The translations under genes and the position numbers were made by a program. 64,000 nucleotides of DNA from Streptomyces sp. JHA26 (GTDB lineage Bacteria > Actinomycetota > Actinomycetes > Streptomycetales > Streptomycetaceae): the NCBI RefSeq assembly GCF_002005565.1, contig NZ_BDJC01000017.1, forward strand, positions 1-64,000, in the 5' to 3' direction. Positions 52,093 through 60,883 of the stretch are shown one piece after another. The notes under the pieces were generated by a model that was given only the letters and a program-made list of their open reading frames with translations, searched no databases and had not been told where the DNA came from. Within the stretch, counting starts at the first letter, position 1. Each line of letters opens with the position of its first letter.

Positions 52093-54276
52093 ATGAATGC
52101 GGAGGCCGTGAATCCCGCGAGCCCAGGCCCCGTGACGCCACCGACCGCCGGCGCCGCCGGCCCGGCGGCGCAGCGCAGGAAGGCACGCCCCCGGATCGAC
52201 CTGCGCCGTCTGGGCCGTGCCGCGCTCCTCGGCACCACCGCGCGCGACCGGCTGCCCGACGCGATCGGCCACGTCGTCGAGGCCCACCGGGCCCACCATC
52301 CCGACGCCGACCTCGACCCCCTGCGCCGCGCCTACCTGCTGGCCGAGTCCTCCCACCGCGGCCAGATGCGCAAGAGCGGCGAGCCGTACATCACCCACCC
52401 GCTCGCCGTGACCCTGATCCTCGCCGAACTCGGCGCGGAGACGACGACCCTGACCGCCTCGCTCCTCCACGACACCGTCGAGGACACCGACGTGACGCTG
52501 GACCAGGTCGGCGAGGAGTTCGGCGCCGAGGTCCGCTACCTCGTCGACGGCGTCACCAAACTGGAGAAGGTCGACTACGGCGCCGCCGCCGAGCCCGAGA
52601 CCTTCCGCAAGATGCTCGTCGCCACCGGCAACGACGTCCGCGTGATGTCGATCAAACTCGCCGACCGGCTCCACAACATGCGCACCCTCGGCGTCATGCG
52701 CCGGGAGAAACAGGAGCGCATCGCCAAGGTCACGCGGGACGTCCTCATCCCGCTCGCCGAGCGGCTCGGCGTCCAGGCGCTCAAGTCCGAGCTGGAGGAC
52801 CTCGTCTTCGCGGTGCTGCACCCCGAGGAGCACGCGCGCACGCGCGAGCTGATCGCCGAGAACGCGGCACGCGCCGACGACCCGCTCGCCGCCGTCGCCG
52901 ACGAGGTGCGCAAGGTGCTCCGCGAGGCCGACATCACCGCCGAGGTGCTCATCCGCCCCCGGCACTTCGTCTCCGTGCACCGCGTCTCCCGCAAGCGCGG
53001 CCCCCTCTCCGGCGTCGACTTCGGCCGCCTGCTGGTCCTCGTCCAGGAGGACGCCGACTGCTACGCCGTCCTCGGTGAACTGCACACCTGCATGGCGCCC
53101 GTCGTCTCGGAGTTCAAGGACTTCATCGCCGTACCCAAGTTCAACCTGTACCAGTCGCTGCACACCGCCGTGGCCCGCGCGCAGGACGGACAGGTCGTCG
53201 AGGTCCTCATCCGCACCCATCAGATGCACAAGGTCGCCGAGGCCGGAGTCGTCGCGCTCGGCAACCCCTACGCCACTCCGGCGGAGGAGCAGGGCACGGG
53301 CGACGGCGAGCGCGTCGACCCCACCCGGCCCGGCTGGCTCTCCCGGCTGCTCGACTGGCAGCGGGGCGCTCCCGACCCCGACACCTTCTGGTCCACCCTG
53401 CGCGAGGACCTCGCCCAGGACCGGGAGATCACCGTCTTCCGTCCCGACGGCGGCACCCTCGGCCTGCCCGAGGGCGCGACCTGCGTGGACGCCGCGTACG
53501 CCCAGTACGGCGAGGACGCGCACGCGGCCATGGGCGCCTACGTCAACGGCCGCCTGGCGACGATGAGCACGGTGCTCCGGGACGGCGACACCGTGCAGCT
53601 CCTGATGGGGCAGGACCCCGCGTCCGAGCCCTCCCGGGAGTGGCTGGAGCACGCCCGCACGCCCACCGCCCGGATCGCCATCCAGCGCCGGCTCGCGGCC
53701 CGTCCGGCATCGGCGCCCGCCGGCACCGAGGACGCGAGTTACGAGCGGCCCGCCGAGCCGGCACCGGGCGCGGACGCCCCCGCCCCGCGCCCGGCCGCCG
53801 CCGGACCGGCGACCCGCCCCGCGCCCGCCGACGTGCTCGTCGACCGGCCCGGCGCGACCGTGCGGCTGGCCCGCTGCTGCACCCCCGTACCGCCCGACGA
53901 GATCACCGGTTTCGCCGTGCGCGGGGGAGTGGTGACCGTGCACCGCGCGGAGTGCGCCGTGGTGACGCGCATGAAGAGCGGGGGGCGTCCGGAGATCGGG
54001 GTGCGCTGGGGCGAGTCCACCGGGTGCCGGGTCACGCTGCTCGCCGAATCGTTCGGTCGTCCGCACCTCCTGGCCGACCTCACCGAGGCCATGGCCCTCG
54101 AAGGCGCCGAGATCGTCTCGGCGACCGTCGAACCCCCCGACCGGCAGCGGGTCCGTCACACCTACACCGTGCTGCTGCCCGACGCGGCCAGGCTGCCCGC
54201 CCTCATGCGCGCGATGCGCGACGTGGCCGGCGTCTACGACGTGAGCAGGGCACAGCCGCAGCCGGCGAGCGCCTGA
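52093..54276 (+). CDS. rshA: RelA/SpoT homologue (RSH) with a diverged synthetase region
   Basis: The 727-residue RSH protein has a basic N-terminus, an HD hydrolase domain (about 70-230; YITHPLAVTLILAELG, LLHDTVEDTDV, IKLADRLHNMRTL), the synthetase-fold region (about 270-400), TGS (about 445-505; EITVFRPDGGTLGLPEGA), a conserved-cysteine segment (ARCCTPVPPDEITGF, about 595) and a C-terminal ACT domain. The hydrolase motifs look intact. In the synthetase region the usual RxKxxYSIxxKM is RPRHFVSVHRVS and the usual DLIGIR is DFGRLLVL, so synthetic activity is doubtful. ATG 52093 has GGAGG 5 nt upstream. S. coelicolor RshA occupies this position. Confidence 0.85.
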   Translation: MNAEAVNPASPGPVTPPTAGAAGPAAQRRKARPRIDLRRLGRAALLGTTARDRLPDAIGHVVEAHRAHHPDADLDPLRRAYLLAESSHRGQMRKSGEPYITHPLAVTLILAELGAETTTLTASLLHDTVEDTDVTLDQVGEEFGAEVRYLVDGVTKLEKVDYGAAAEPETFRKMLVATGNDVRVMSIKLADRLHNMRTLGVMRREKQERIAKVTRDVLIPLAERLGVQALKSELEDLVFAVLHPEEHARTRELIAENAARADDPLAAVADEVRKVLREADITAEVLIRPRHFVSVHRVSRKRGPLSGVDFGRLLVLVQEDADCYAVLGELHTCMAPVVSEFKDFIAVPKFNLYQSLHTAVARAQDGQVVEVLIRTHQMHKVAEAGVVALGNPYATPAEEQGTGDGERVDPTRPGWLSRLLDWQRGAPDPDTFWSTLREDLAQDREITVFRPDGGTLGLPEGATCVDAAYAQYGEDAHAAMGAYVNGRLATMSTVLRDGDTVQLLMGQDPASEPSREWLEHARTPTARIAIQRRLAARPASAPAGTEDASYERPAEPAPGADAPAPRPAAAGPATRPAPADVLVDRPGATVRLARCCTPVPPDEITGFAVRGGVVTVHRAECAVVTRMKSGGRPEIGVRWGESTGCRVTLLAESFGRPHLLADLTEAMALEGAEIVSATVEPPDRQRVRHTYTVLLPDAARLPALMRAMRDVAGVYDVSRAQPQPASA

Positions 54277-54388
54277 GCCGGAGCGGCGCCGGGCCCGCCG
54301 GGAGCGGACCGGGCAGGGCGTTACCCGTTCGGGTGCTCCGGGCGCGCGCCGTCACCGCGGCGCACGCGCGCGCTGATAGCCGTGGGGG

Positions 54389-55912
54389 ATGCTGCACACC
54401 CCCCACCCCCCGGCTTCCCGCCCCCGCACGCGAACCCGCCGCCGGCTCAGGGCCGCGGCGCTGCTCGCCTCGGCCGTCTCCGTATGCCTGGTCGCCGCGA
54501 GCGCACCGCCGACCCCGCTGGGCGTCGGCGACCGGCTCTTCCCCTACCTGGGCAATCCCGGGTACGACGTGACCGCGTACGACCTGTCCTTCACCTACTC
54601 CGGGAACAACGGCAAGCCGCTGCAGGCCGCCACCACCATCGACGCCCGCACGACGGCGGATCTGGACCGGATCAACCTCGACTTCGCCCACGGGAAGGTC
54701 GCGTCGGTCGAGGTCGACGGCGAGCCCGCCGACTTCACCACGGCCGGCGAGGACCTCGTGGTCACGCCCGTGGAGCCGCTCGACGAGGGCGAGCGGACGC
54801 GGATCACCGTGCGGCACAGCAGCGACCCCGTGTCTCCCGAGGACCGGCCGGGCGGCTGGGTGCGCACCGCCGACGGGCTGGCCATGGCCAACCAGGCCGA
54901 CGTCGCCCACCTGGTGTTCCCCTGCAACGACCACCCCTCCGACAAAGCGCGCTTCACCATCCGGGTCACCGCCCCCGACGGGCTCACCGTGGTCGCGAAC
55001 GGACTGCCGACGGCCGTGGACCGGGCCGGCGGGTCGGCCACCTGGACGTACCGGACCGCACACCCCATGGCGACCGAGCTGGCCCAGGTCTCCATCGGCC
55101 GCTCCACCGTGCTGCACCGCACCGGCCCGCACGGACTGCCCGTACGCGACGTCGTGCCGACGAAGCACCGCGCGGCACTCGAACCGTGGCTGAAGAAGAC
55201 CCCCGGCCAGATCGCCTGGATGGAGAGCAAGGTCGGGCCCTACCCCTTCGAGACCTACGGCGTGCTCATGGCCGACGCCACCACCGGCTTCGAACTCGAG
55301 ACGCAGACGCTGTCCCTCTTCGAGCGGGAGCTGTTCGACGACCCCGCCTACCCCCGGTGGTACGTAGAGTCGATCATGGTGCACGAACTGTCCCACCAGT
55401 GGTTCGGCGACAGCGTCGGCCCGCACTCCTGGTCCGACCTCTGGCTCAACGAGGGCCACGCCACCTGGTACGAGGCCCTGTACGCCGAGGAGAAGGCGGA
55501 CAGGCCCATGGAGGCGAGGATGAAGGCCGCCTACGGCGCGTCCGACCGCTGGCGCACGGCGGGCGGGCCCCCGGCCGCGCCCAGGCCGCCGGAGAAGGGC
55601 GACAAGATCGGCATCTTCCGGGCCAACGTCTACGACGGGGCAGCGCTCGTGCTCTACGCCCTGCGCCAGGAGATCGGCGCCCCGGCCTTCGACCGCCTCG
55701 AACGGGAATGGACCGCCCGGTACCGGGACCGCACGGCGACGACCGCGGACTTCGTCCGGCTCGCCTCCCAGGTCGCGGGCCGTGACCTGGGCGACTTCTT
55801 CCAGGGCTGGCTGTACGGGGCGAAGACCCCGCCGATGCCCGGCCACCCGGACTGGAAGCCGACGGAGGCCGACAAAGCCCCGATGGCCGACCCCGGCAAG
55901 GCCCGCGGGTAA
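54389..55912 (+). CDS. Secreted M1-family zinc metallopeptidase
   Basis: The 507-residue gluzincin has a signal peptide at about 1-40 (RRRLRAAALLASAVSVCLVAAS), a beta-sandwich N-domain, then the M1 site: HELSHQWFG with zinc ligands His332 and His336 and catalytic Glu333, and the third ligand Glu in NEGHATWYE 18 residues on. The GAMEN-like exopeptidase motif is TTGFELETQT. It is shorter than aminopeptidase N because it lacks the C-terminal helical domain. It probably processes extracellular peptides. It stands between the RSH gene and hflX with its own gap on each side. Confidence 0.9.
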   Translation: MLHTPHPPASRPRTRTRRRLRAAALLASAVSVCLVAASAPPTPLGVGDRLFPYLGNPGYDVTAYDLSFTYSGNNGKPLQAATTIDARTTADLDRINLDFAHGKVASVEVDGEPADFTTAGEDLVVTPVEPLDEGERTRITVRHSSDPVSPEDRPGGWVRTADGLAMANQADVAHLVFPCNDHPSDKARFTIRVTAPDGLTVVANGLPTAVDRAGGSATWTYRTAHPMATELAQVSIGRSTVLHRTGPHGLPVRDVVPTKHRAALEPWLKKTPGQIAWMESKVGPYPFETYGVLMADATTGFELETQTLSLFERELFDDPAYPRWYVESIMVHELSHQWFGDSVGPHSWSDLWLNEGHATWYEALYAEEKADRPMEARMKAAYGASDRWRTAGGPPAAPRPPEKGDKIGIFRANVYDGAALVLYALRQEIGAPAFDRLEREWTARYRDRTATTADFVRLASQVAGRDLGDFFQGWLYGAKTPPMPGHPDWKPTEADKAPMADPGKARG

Positions 55913-55931
55913 TAAGCCGGTGACGAGACGA

Positions 55932-55971
55932 CCCGTGCCGTGCGACCATCATCGGGACGGCGCGGCACGGG
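55932..55971 (+). terminator. Weak terminator after the M1 peptidase gene
   Basis: CCCGTGCCG (55932-55940) pairs with CGGCACGGG (55963-55971), a 9-bp stem with a 22-nt loop and no T tract, 20 nt after the stop. Confidence 0.35.
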
Positions 55972-56061
55972 CACGGGAATGTCTCCGGCGGCCCGCGCGT
56001 TGTGTCCGGTGTCGCGGGTATCAGTGCCGCGCGACACCTCTCCCGACTACGTAAGGATCCA

Positions 56062-57555
56062 ATGACCTCCTCTTCTTCCCCCTCCCAGGACACCAAGCGT
56101 CTCGCGCAGACCTACCCCGAGGGCCTCCGGGCCGATGCCCTGATGGAAGAGGACGTCGCCTGGAGCCACGAGATCGACTCGGAGTGGGACGGCGAGCAGT
56201 TCGACCGCTCCGACCGCGCGGCTCTGCGCCGGGTGGCGGGCCTGTCCACCGAGCTCGAGGACGTCACCGAGGTCGAGTACCGCCAGCTCCGTCTGGAGCG
56301 GGTCGTCCTCGTCGGCGTCTGGACCACGGGCACCGTGCAGGACGCGGAGAACTCCCTCGCGGAGCTCGCCGCCCTCGCGGAGACCGCCGGCGCGCTCGTG
56401 CTCGACGGCGTGATCCAGCGCCGCGACAAGCCCGACGCGGCCACCTACATCGGCTCCGGCAAGGCCCAGGAGCTGCGCGACGTCGTCCTCGAGACGGGCG
56501 CCGACACCGTCATCTGCGACGGTGAGCTCAGCCCGGGCCAGCTGATCCACCTCGAGGACGTCGTCAAGGTCAAGGTCATCGACCGCACCGCCCTGATCCT
56601 GGACATCTTCGCCCAGCACGCGAAGTCCCGGGAGGGCAAGGCGCAGGTCGCGCTCGCCCAGATGCAGTACATGCTGCCGCGGCTGCGCGGCTGGGGTCAG
56701 TCGCTGTCCCGGCAGATGGGTGGCGGCAAGGGCGGCGGCCTCGCCACCCGCGGCCCTGGTGAGACCAAGATCGAGACGGACCGGCGCCGGATCCGCGAGA
56801 AGATGGCGAAGATGCGCCGGGAGATCGCGGAGATGAAGACCGGCCGCGAGATCAAGCGCCAGGAGCGCCGGCGCAACAAGGTGCCGTCCGTGGCCATCGC
56901 GGGCTACACCAACGCCGGCAAGTCCTCGCTGCTCAACCGCCTCACCGGCGCGGGCGTGCTGGTGGAGAACGCCCTGTTCGCCACCCTCGACCCGACCGTG
57001 CGCCGCGCCGAGACCCCGAGCGGCCGCCTGTACACCCTGGCGGACACCGTCGGCTTCGTCCGGCACCTGCCGCACCACCTGGTCGAGGCGTTCCGCTCCA
57101 CGATGGAGGAGGTCGGCGACTCCGACCTGATCCTGCACGTGGTGGACGGTTCGCACCCGGCCCCGGAGGAGCAGCTGGCCGCCGTGCGCGAGGTGATCAG
57201 GGACGTCGGCGCCACCGACGTGCCCGAGATCGTCGTGATCAACAAGGCCGACCTGGCCGACCCGCTGACGCTCCAGCGGCTGATGCGCGTCGAGAAGCGG
57301 TCCATCGCGGTCTCTGCCCGCACCGGCCGCAACATCGACGAGCTGCTCGCGCTGATCGACAACGAGCTGCCGCGTCCCTCGGTCGAGATCGAGGCGCTCG
57401 TGCCGTACACCCACGGCAAGCTGGTGGCCCGCGCCCACGACGAGGGCGAGGTGATCTCCGAGGAGCACACTCCGGAGGGCACCCTGATCAAGGTCCGGGT
57501 GCACGAGGAGCTGGCGGCGGAACTCACGCCGTTCGCTCCGGCGCCGCTCGCCTGA
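56062..57555 (+). CDS. hflX: GTPase HflX
   Basis: The 497-residue ribosome-splitting GTPase helps rescue stalled ribosomes, for example after heat or antibiotic stress. The N-terminal HflX subdomain has CDGELSPGQLIHLEDVVKVKV and GRG-type regions. A coiled linker (KIETDRRRIREKMAKMRR) leads to the G domain: G1 GYTNAGKSSLLN, G3 DTVGF and G4 NKAD. A 50-residue acidic N-terminal extension starts at ATG 56062, which has AAGGA 4 nt upstream. A 19-bp perfect terminator follows the gene. Confidence 0.95.
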   Translation: MTSSSSPSQDTKRLAQTYPEGLRADALMEEDVAWSHEIDSEWDGEQFDRSDRAALRRVAGLSTELEDVTEVEYRQLRLERVVLVGVWTTGTVQDAENSLAELAALAETAGALVLDGVIQRRDKPDAATYIGSGKAQELRDVVLETGADTVICDGELSPGQLIHLEDVVKVKVIDRTALILDIFAQHAKSREGKAQVALAQMQYMLPRLRGWGQSLSRQMGGGKGGGLATRGPGETKIETDRRRIREKMAKMRREIAEMKTGREIKRQERRRNKVPSVAIAGYTNAGKSSLLNRLTGAGVLVENALFATLDPTVRRAETPSGRLYTLADTVGFVRHLPHHLVEAFRSTMEEVGDSDLILHVVDGSHPAPEEQLAAVREVIRDVGATDVPEIVVINKADLADPLTLQRLMRVEKRSIAVSARTGRNIDELLALIDNELPRPSVEIEALVPYTHGKLVARAHDEGEVISEEHTPEGTLIKVRVHEELAAELTPFAPAPLA

Positions 57556-57567
57556 GGAGCATGACGA

Positions 57568-57609
57568 CCGAGGGCCCGCCCCCTGCCGACGCAGGGGGCG
57601 GGCCCTCGG
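57568..57609 (+). terminator. Terminator after hflX
   Basis: A perfect 19-bp stem (57568-57586 with 57591-57609) with a CGAC loop begins 13 nt after the hflX stop. There is no T tract, but the stem is very stable. Confidence 0.85.
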
Positions 57610-57619
57610 CCCGTGCGGA

Positions 57620-57826
57620 TCACCGACCGCCGTAGGTCCTGCTCATGTCCTGGTGCATCGCCTCGGCCTCCTTCGCGGACCTCGTCCGGCCCGGCTTCCA
57701 CGGGCCCTCCGTCACCGGGTTGACGGAGTCCTCGGCCTCACCGAGCCACTGGTCCGTCGGACGAACCTCGTGGAAGGCGCGGCGGGGTGCCGGCGTCCGC
57801 CCGGCGCACCCCGTCGCCCCGTGTGC
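57620..57826 (-). pseudogene. Open frame without a start codon, downstream of the protease gene
   Basis: On the minus strand a frame of 68 codons runs from just after a TGA (57829-57827) to TGA 57622-57620. Its codons have strong third-position GC like real genes. It reads FHEVRPTDQWLGEAEDSVNP, then VTEGPWKPGRTRSAKEAEAM and HQDMSRTYGGR. No ATG, and no GTG or TTG near its beginning, exists in frame. It may be a relic of a gene that lost its 5' end, or a reading frame shifted from the protease gene. I do not recognise the family. Confidence 0.35.
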
Positions 57827-57837
57827 TCAGCGCCCGG

Positions 57838-59067
57838 TCACTGACCGGCGAACTTGCCGCTGACCGCCTCGTACACGCCCTCGGCCTCCTCGCCGAGGCG
57901 CGGACCGGCCAGCCAGCCGGCCGTCACCGGGCCGATCGAGGTGTTGGACACGAGCGCCGGCTTGCCGTCGGAGCCCGCCGCGACCCAGCCGCCGCCGGAC
58001 GAACCGCCGGTCATGGTGCAGCCGATGCGGTACATCGTCGGGTCCGAGGCGCTCAGCGACAGCCGGCCCGGCTTGTCCGCGCACTGGAACAGCTTCTGGC
58101 CATCGTACGGCGGCGCGGCCGGGTAACCGGTCGCGGTGATGCTCTCGACCTGCGGCACGGCGGGCGCCTTGAAGTCCACCGGCAACGCCGAACCGACCGT
58201 CTCCTCCAGCGACTTGCCGTCACCGCCCTTCTCCGGCGTCACGTGGATGACCGCGAAGTCGTACGAGGCGCCGTCACCGCCCGTCGCACCGCCCTGCTCG
58301 ATCCACTGGTCCGAGGTCTGCGCCCAGTCACCCCACCACACGCCGAACGGAGCGACCTCCTCCTTCGTCGCGTTCTCCAGCTCGGCGGTCGACCTGCCGG
58401 AGTCGTTGTACGACGGCACGAAGGCGATGTTGCGGTACCAGCCGCCCTTCTTGCCCGCGTGCACGCAGTGGCCCGCCGTCCACACCATGTTCGACTTGCC
58501 GGGGTGCGCCGGGTCCTGCACGACCGTCGCCGAACAGACCATGGTGCCCTCGGGGGAGTCGAAGAACACCTTGCCGGCCGTGGCGGCGTTCTCGTGGTAC
58601 GACGGCGCTACGGCCTCGGCCTGGACCGGCTGCGGCTCCGGGTCGGTGACGCCCTGGTCACCGGAGAGGTCGCTGTCGTCGACCTCCTTGCCGGGCTCCT
58701 CGGCGTCCCGCATGCGGTCCGGGTCCCAGAGGTCCTCGATGATCGGGTTGACGTAGTCCTGCGCCTCGCGCAGCCAGTCGTCCTTGTCCCAGTTCTTCCA
58801 GGCGCCGTTCTTCCACTCGTCGATGTCGATCCCGTGTTCCTTGAGCTTGTCCTTGATGCGGTCCGGGATCCTGATCTCACCGTTGCCGCCGTCCGCCGTG
58901 GACGCGGAGGCCGACGCGTCGCCCCCCGCCTCGGCGTCGCCCGACTCGCAGGCGGTGGCGGTGAGGACGAGTGCCGAGACGAGTGCCACGGCGGCCGGTA
59001 CGGGGGAGGTCCTGCGCCGCCCGTTCCTGTGCCCGCGCGTGGTGAACGACGGCCGTATGGATCGCAT
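57838..59067 (-). CDS. Trypsin-like serine protease lipoprotein (S1 family)
   Basis: The 409-residue secreted lipoprotein has a signal peptide (basic RGHRNGRRRTSP, then AAVALVSALVLTATAC) with the lipobox cysteine at about residue 40. An acidic, Trp-rich pro-region (about 45-160) precedes the catalytic fold. The triad is visible: His in VWTAGHCV, Asp in ASYDFAVIHV and Ser in TMTGGSSGGGW. ATG 59067 has GGGGAG about 9 nt upstream. It is divergent from the siderophore genes and unrelated to them. Close relatives are Streptomyces secreted proteases of unknown substrate. Confidence 0.88.
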   Translation of the reverse strand: MRSIRPSFTTRGHRNGRRRTSPVPAAVALVSALVLTATACESGDAEAGGDASASASTADGGNGEIRIPDRIKDKLKEHGIDIDEWKNGAWKNWDKDDWLREAQDYVNPIIEDLWDPDRMRDAEEPGKEVDDSDLSGDQGVTDPEPQPVQAEAVAPSYHENAATAGKVFFDSPEGTMVCSATVVQDPAHPGKSNMVWTAGHCVHAGKKGGWYRNIAFVPSYNDSGRSTAELENATKEEVAPFGVWWGDWAQTSDQWIEQGGATGGDGASYDFAVIHVTPEKGGDGKSLEETVGSALPVDFKAPAVPQVESITATGYPAAPPYDGQKLFQCADKPGRLSLSASDPTMYRIGCTMTGGSSGGGWVAAGSDGKPALVSNTSIGPVTAGWLAGPRLGEEAEGVYEAVSGKFAGQ

Positions 59068-59374
59068 GGTGTTGACTCCCCCAGCTGTGAACGAGTGGTG
59101 CTGCGGCCGTGCTTGCCGCCGGACCCGGGTCGGGCCCGCGCGGTCCGCACGGCGTCCTGGAACGGCACCACACACTATGCGGTCGCTGTGGGGGAGTTCC
59201 GACGGAACGGCAACGGTTGCGTCACGGCAAGGATCTTGGAGCAACCCGTAACCCGGTGAACGGCCGGGGGTTGGTAGCGGTGGGGGGCCTGCTGTCCGGA
59301 CGCGGTCCCCATGCCGAGGGCGGCGACGAGGGCGGCACGCGACGCGCCTGTGGACAGCGGGAGGACAGGGAACC
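59068..59374. other. Divergent region between the protease and siderophore genes
   Basis: These 307 nt hold no gene. A short perfect inverted repeat GCAAC-G-GTTGC lies near 59210. I looked for the iron box of DmdR/DtxR regulators (TTAGGTTAGGCTCACCTAA type) and found none. A TGTGGACAG at 59349-59357 is a degenerate DnaA-like nonamer. No firm promoter was identified. Confidence 0.4.
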
Positions 59375-60835
59375 GTGGCGGAAACCGTGTGCGGGGAGCG
59401 GGCGTTCGAGGCCGGGAGCGCCGGGCGGTCCGCCGGCCGGAGCCCGGCGGGCGGGGCGGCCCCCCGGGCGCGCGCCGTGCCCCAGGGCGCACCGAAGCGG
59501 CAGCCGGCGCGTGAGTCCGCGGCCCGCACCTACGCGCGCGCCCTGCCGATCGTGCCGGTCCGGGCCCGGGGCCTCACCATCGAGGGCGCGGACGGCCGGC
59601 GTTACCTGGACTGCGTCTCCGGCGCCGGGACGCTGGCACTGGGACACAACCACCCCGTCGTGCTGGAGGCCATCCGCAAGGTGCTCGACTCCGGAGCCCC
59701 GCTCCAGGTCATGGACCTCACCACCCCGGCGGAGGACGCCTTCGTCACCGAGCTGCTGCACACCCTGCCGTCCGGACTGGCCGACCACGCGCGCGTGCGG
59801 TTCTGCGGACCGGCCGGCACGGACGCGACCGCCGCCGCCGTCGGACTCGTCCGCGCCGCCACCGGACGGGACCGGGTGATCACCTTCGCCGACACCCACC
59901 ACGGCACGCGGGCCGAGGAGTTCGCGGCACCGGGCGACACCACCGGCGCGCGGTTCGTACGCCTGCCGTACCCGCGGGACCACCGCCGCGCCCCCGGATC
60001 CGGCGGGGAACACGGGGCCGGGCCCGCCGCCCCGCGGGCCGCGTCCGTACTCGGCGGCCACCGGCCGGAGCAGGCGCTGCCCGCCGGGCTGCTCGTCCGA
60101 CCGGTGGACGGCGAGGGCGGGGTGGTCCCCGCCCCCGACGCCTGGTTGCGGTGCGTCCGGCGGATCACGGCCGAACGGTCCGTGCCGCTGATCGCCGACG
60201 AGACCGAGACGGGAGCCGGACGGACCGGAGCCTTCTGGGCCGTGGAACACAGCGGGATCACCCCGGACGTGCTCGTCCTGTCCAGGGCCGTCGGCGGCAG
60301 CCTGCCGCTGGCCGCGCTCGTCCACCGCGACGACCTGCACGGGGAGGACGCGGGTGCCGGTGCCTTCCGCGGCAACCAACTCGCCCTGGCCGCGGGCACG
60401 GCGACCCTCGCCCACATCCGCACACACCGGCTCGCCGAACACGCCCGCTCCGTGGGCGCCCGCATGCTGGCCCGACTGCGGGACCTGGCCGAGGAGTTCC
60501 CCTGCGTCGGTGACGTGCGCGGACGGGGACTGATGATCGGGATCGAGCTGGTGGCGGCGGACGGCGGGCACACCGCCGCCGACACCACCGTGCGGGGCCC
60601 CGCGGCCCCGCAGACGGCCGCCGCCGTCCAGCGGGAGTGCCTGCGACGCGGGCTCATCGTGGACCGCGCGGGCCCGTCCGAGAACGTCGTACGACTCGCT
60701 CCGCCGCTGACCATCACCGAGGAACAGGCGACGGCGGTACTGGACCGACTGACCGACGCGGTGCAGGCGGTGGCGGCGGCACCGCCACCCGGTACCGGCC
60801 GTGCCCCGTCCTGCGGGCCGGGCGCCCCGCGCTGA
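59375..60835 (+). CDS. Class III aminotransferase homologue (diaminobutyrate-aminotransferase type) with Lys-to-Arg at the PLP site
   Basis: The 486-residue protein is close to the diaminobutyrate-2-oxoglutarate transaminase type. Features include YLDCVSGAGTLALGHNHP, RFCGPAGTDATAAAVGL, DETETGAGRTGAFWAVE and RGLMIGIELV. The PLP-binding segment, usually LSKAxGGxLP, reads LSRAVGGSLP: the lysine is Arg304 (AGG at 60284-60286). If this is the true sequence it cannot form the internal aldimine. The 50-residue N-terminal leader is disordered. The gene heads a siderophore cluster and would be expected to make a diamine. No ribosome binding site of note precedes GTG 59375. Confidence 0.85.
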   Translation: MAETVCGERAFEAGSAGRSAGRSPAGGAAPRARAVPQGAPKRQPARESAARTYARALPIVPVRARGLTIEGADGRRYLDCVSGAGTLALGHNHPVVLEAIRKVLDSGAPLQVMDLTTPAEDAFVTELLHTLPSGLADHARVRFCGPAGTDATAAAVGLVRAATGRDRVITFADTHHGTRAEEFAAPGDTTGARFVRLPYPRDHRRAPGSGGEHGAGPAAPRAASVLGGHRPEQALPAGLLVRPVDGEGGVVPAPDAWLRCVRRITAERSVPLIADETETGAGRTGAFWAVEHSGITPDVLVLSRAVGGSLPLAALVHRDDLHGEDAGAGAFRGNQLALAAGTATLAHIRTHRLAEHARSVGARMLARLRDLAEEFPCVGDVRGRGLMIGIELVAADGGHTAADTTVRGPAAPQTAAAVQRECLRRGLIVDRAGPSENVVRLAPPLTITEEQATAVLDRLTDAVQAVAAAPPPGTGRAPSCGPGAPR

Positions 60836-60883
60836 TGCCCGCCGCCCCCGCCGCCCCGCACAGCACGTCATCGAGGACCCGCG

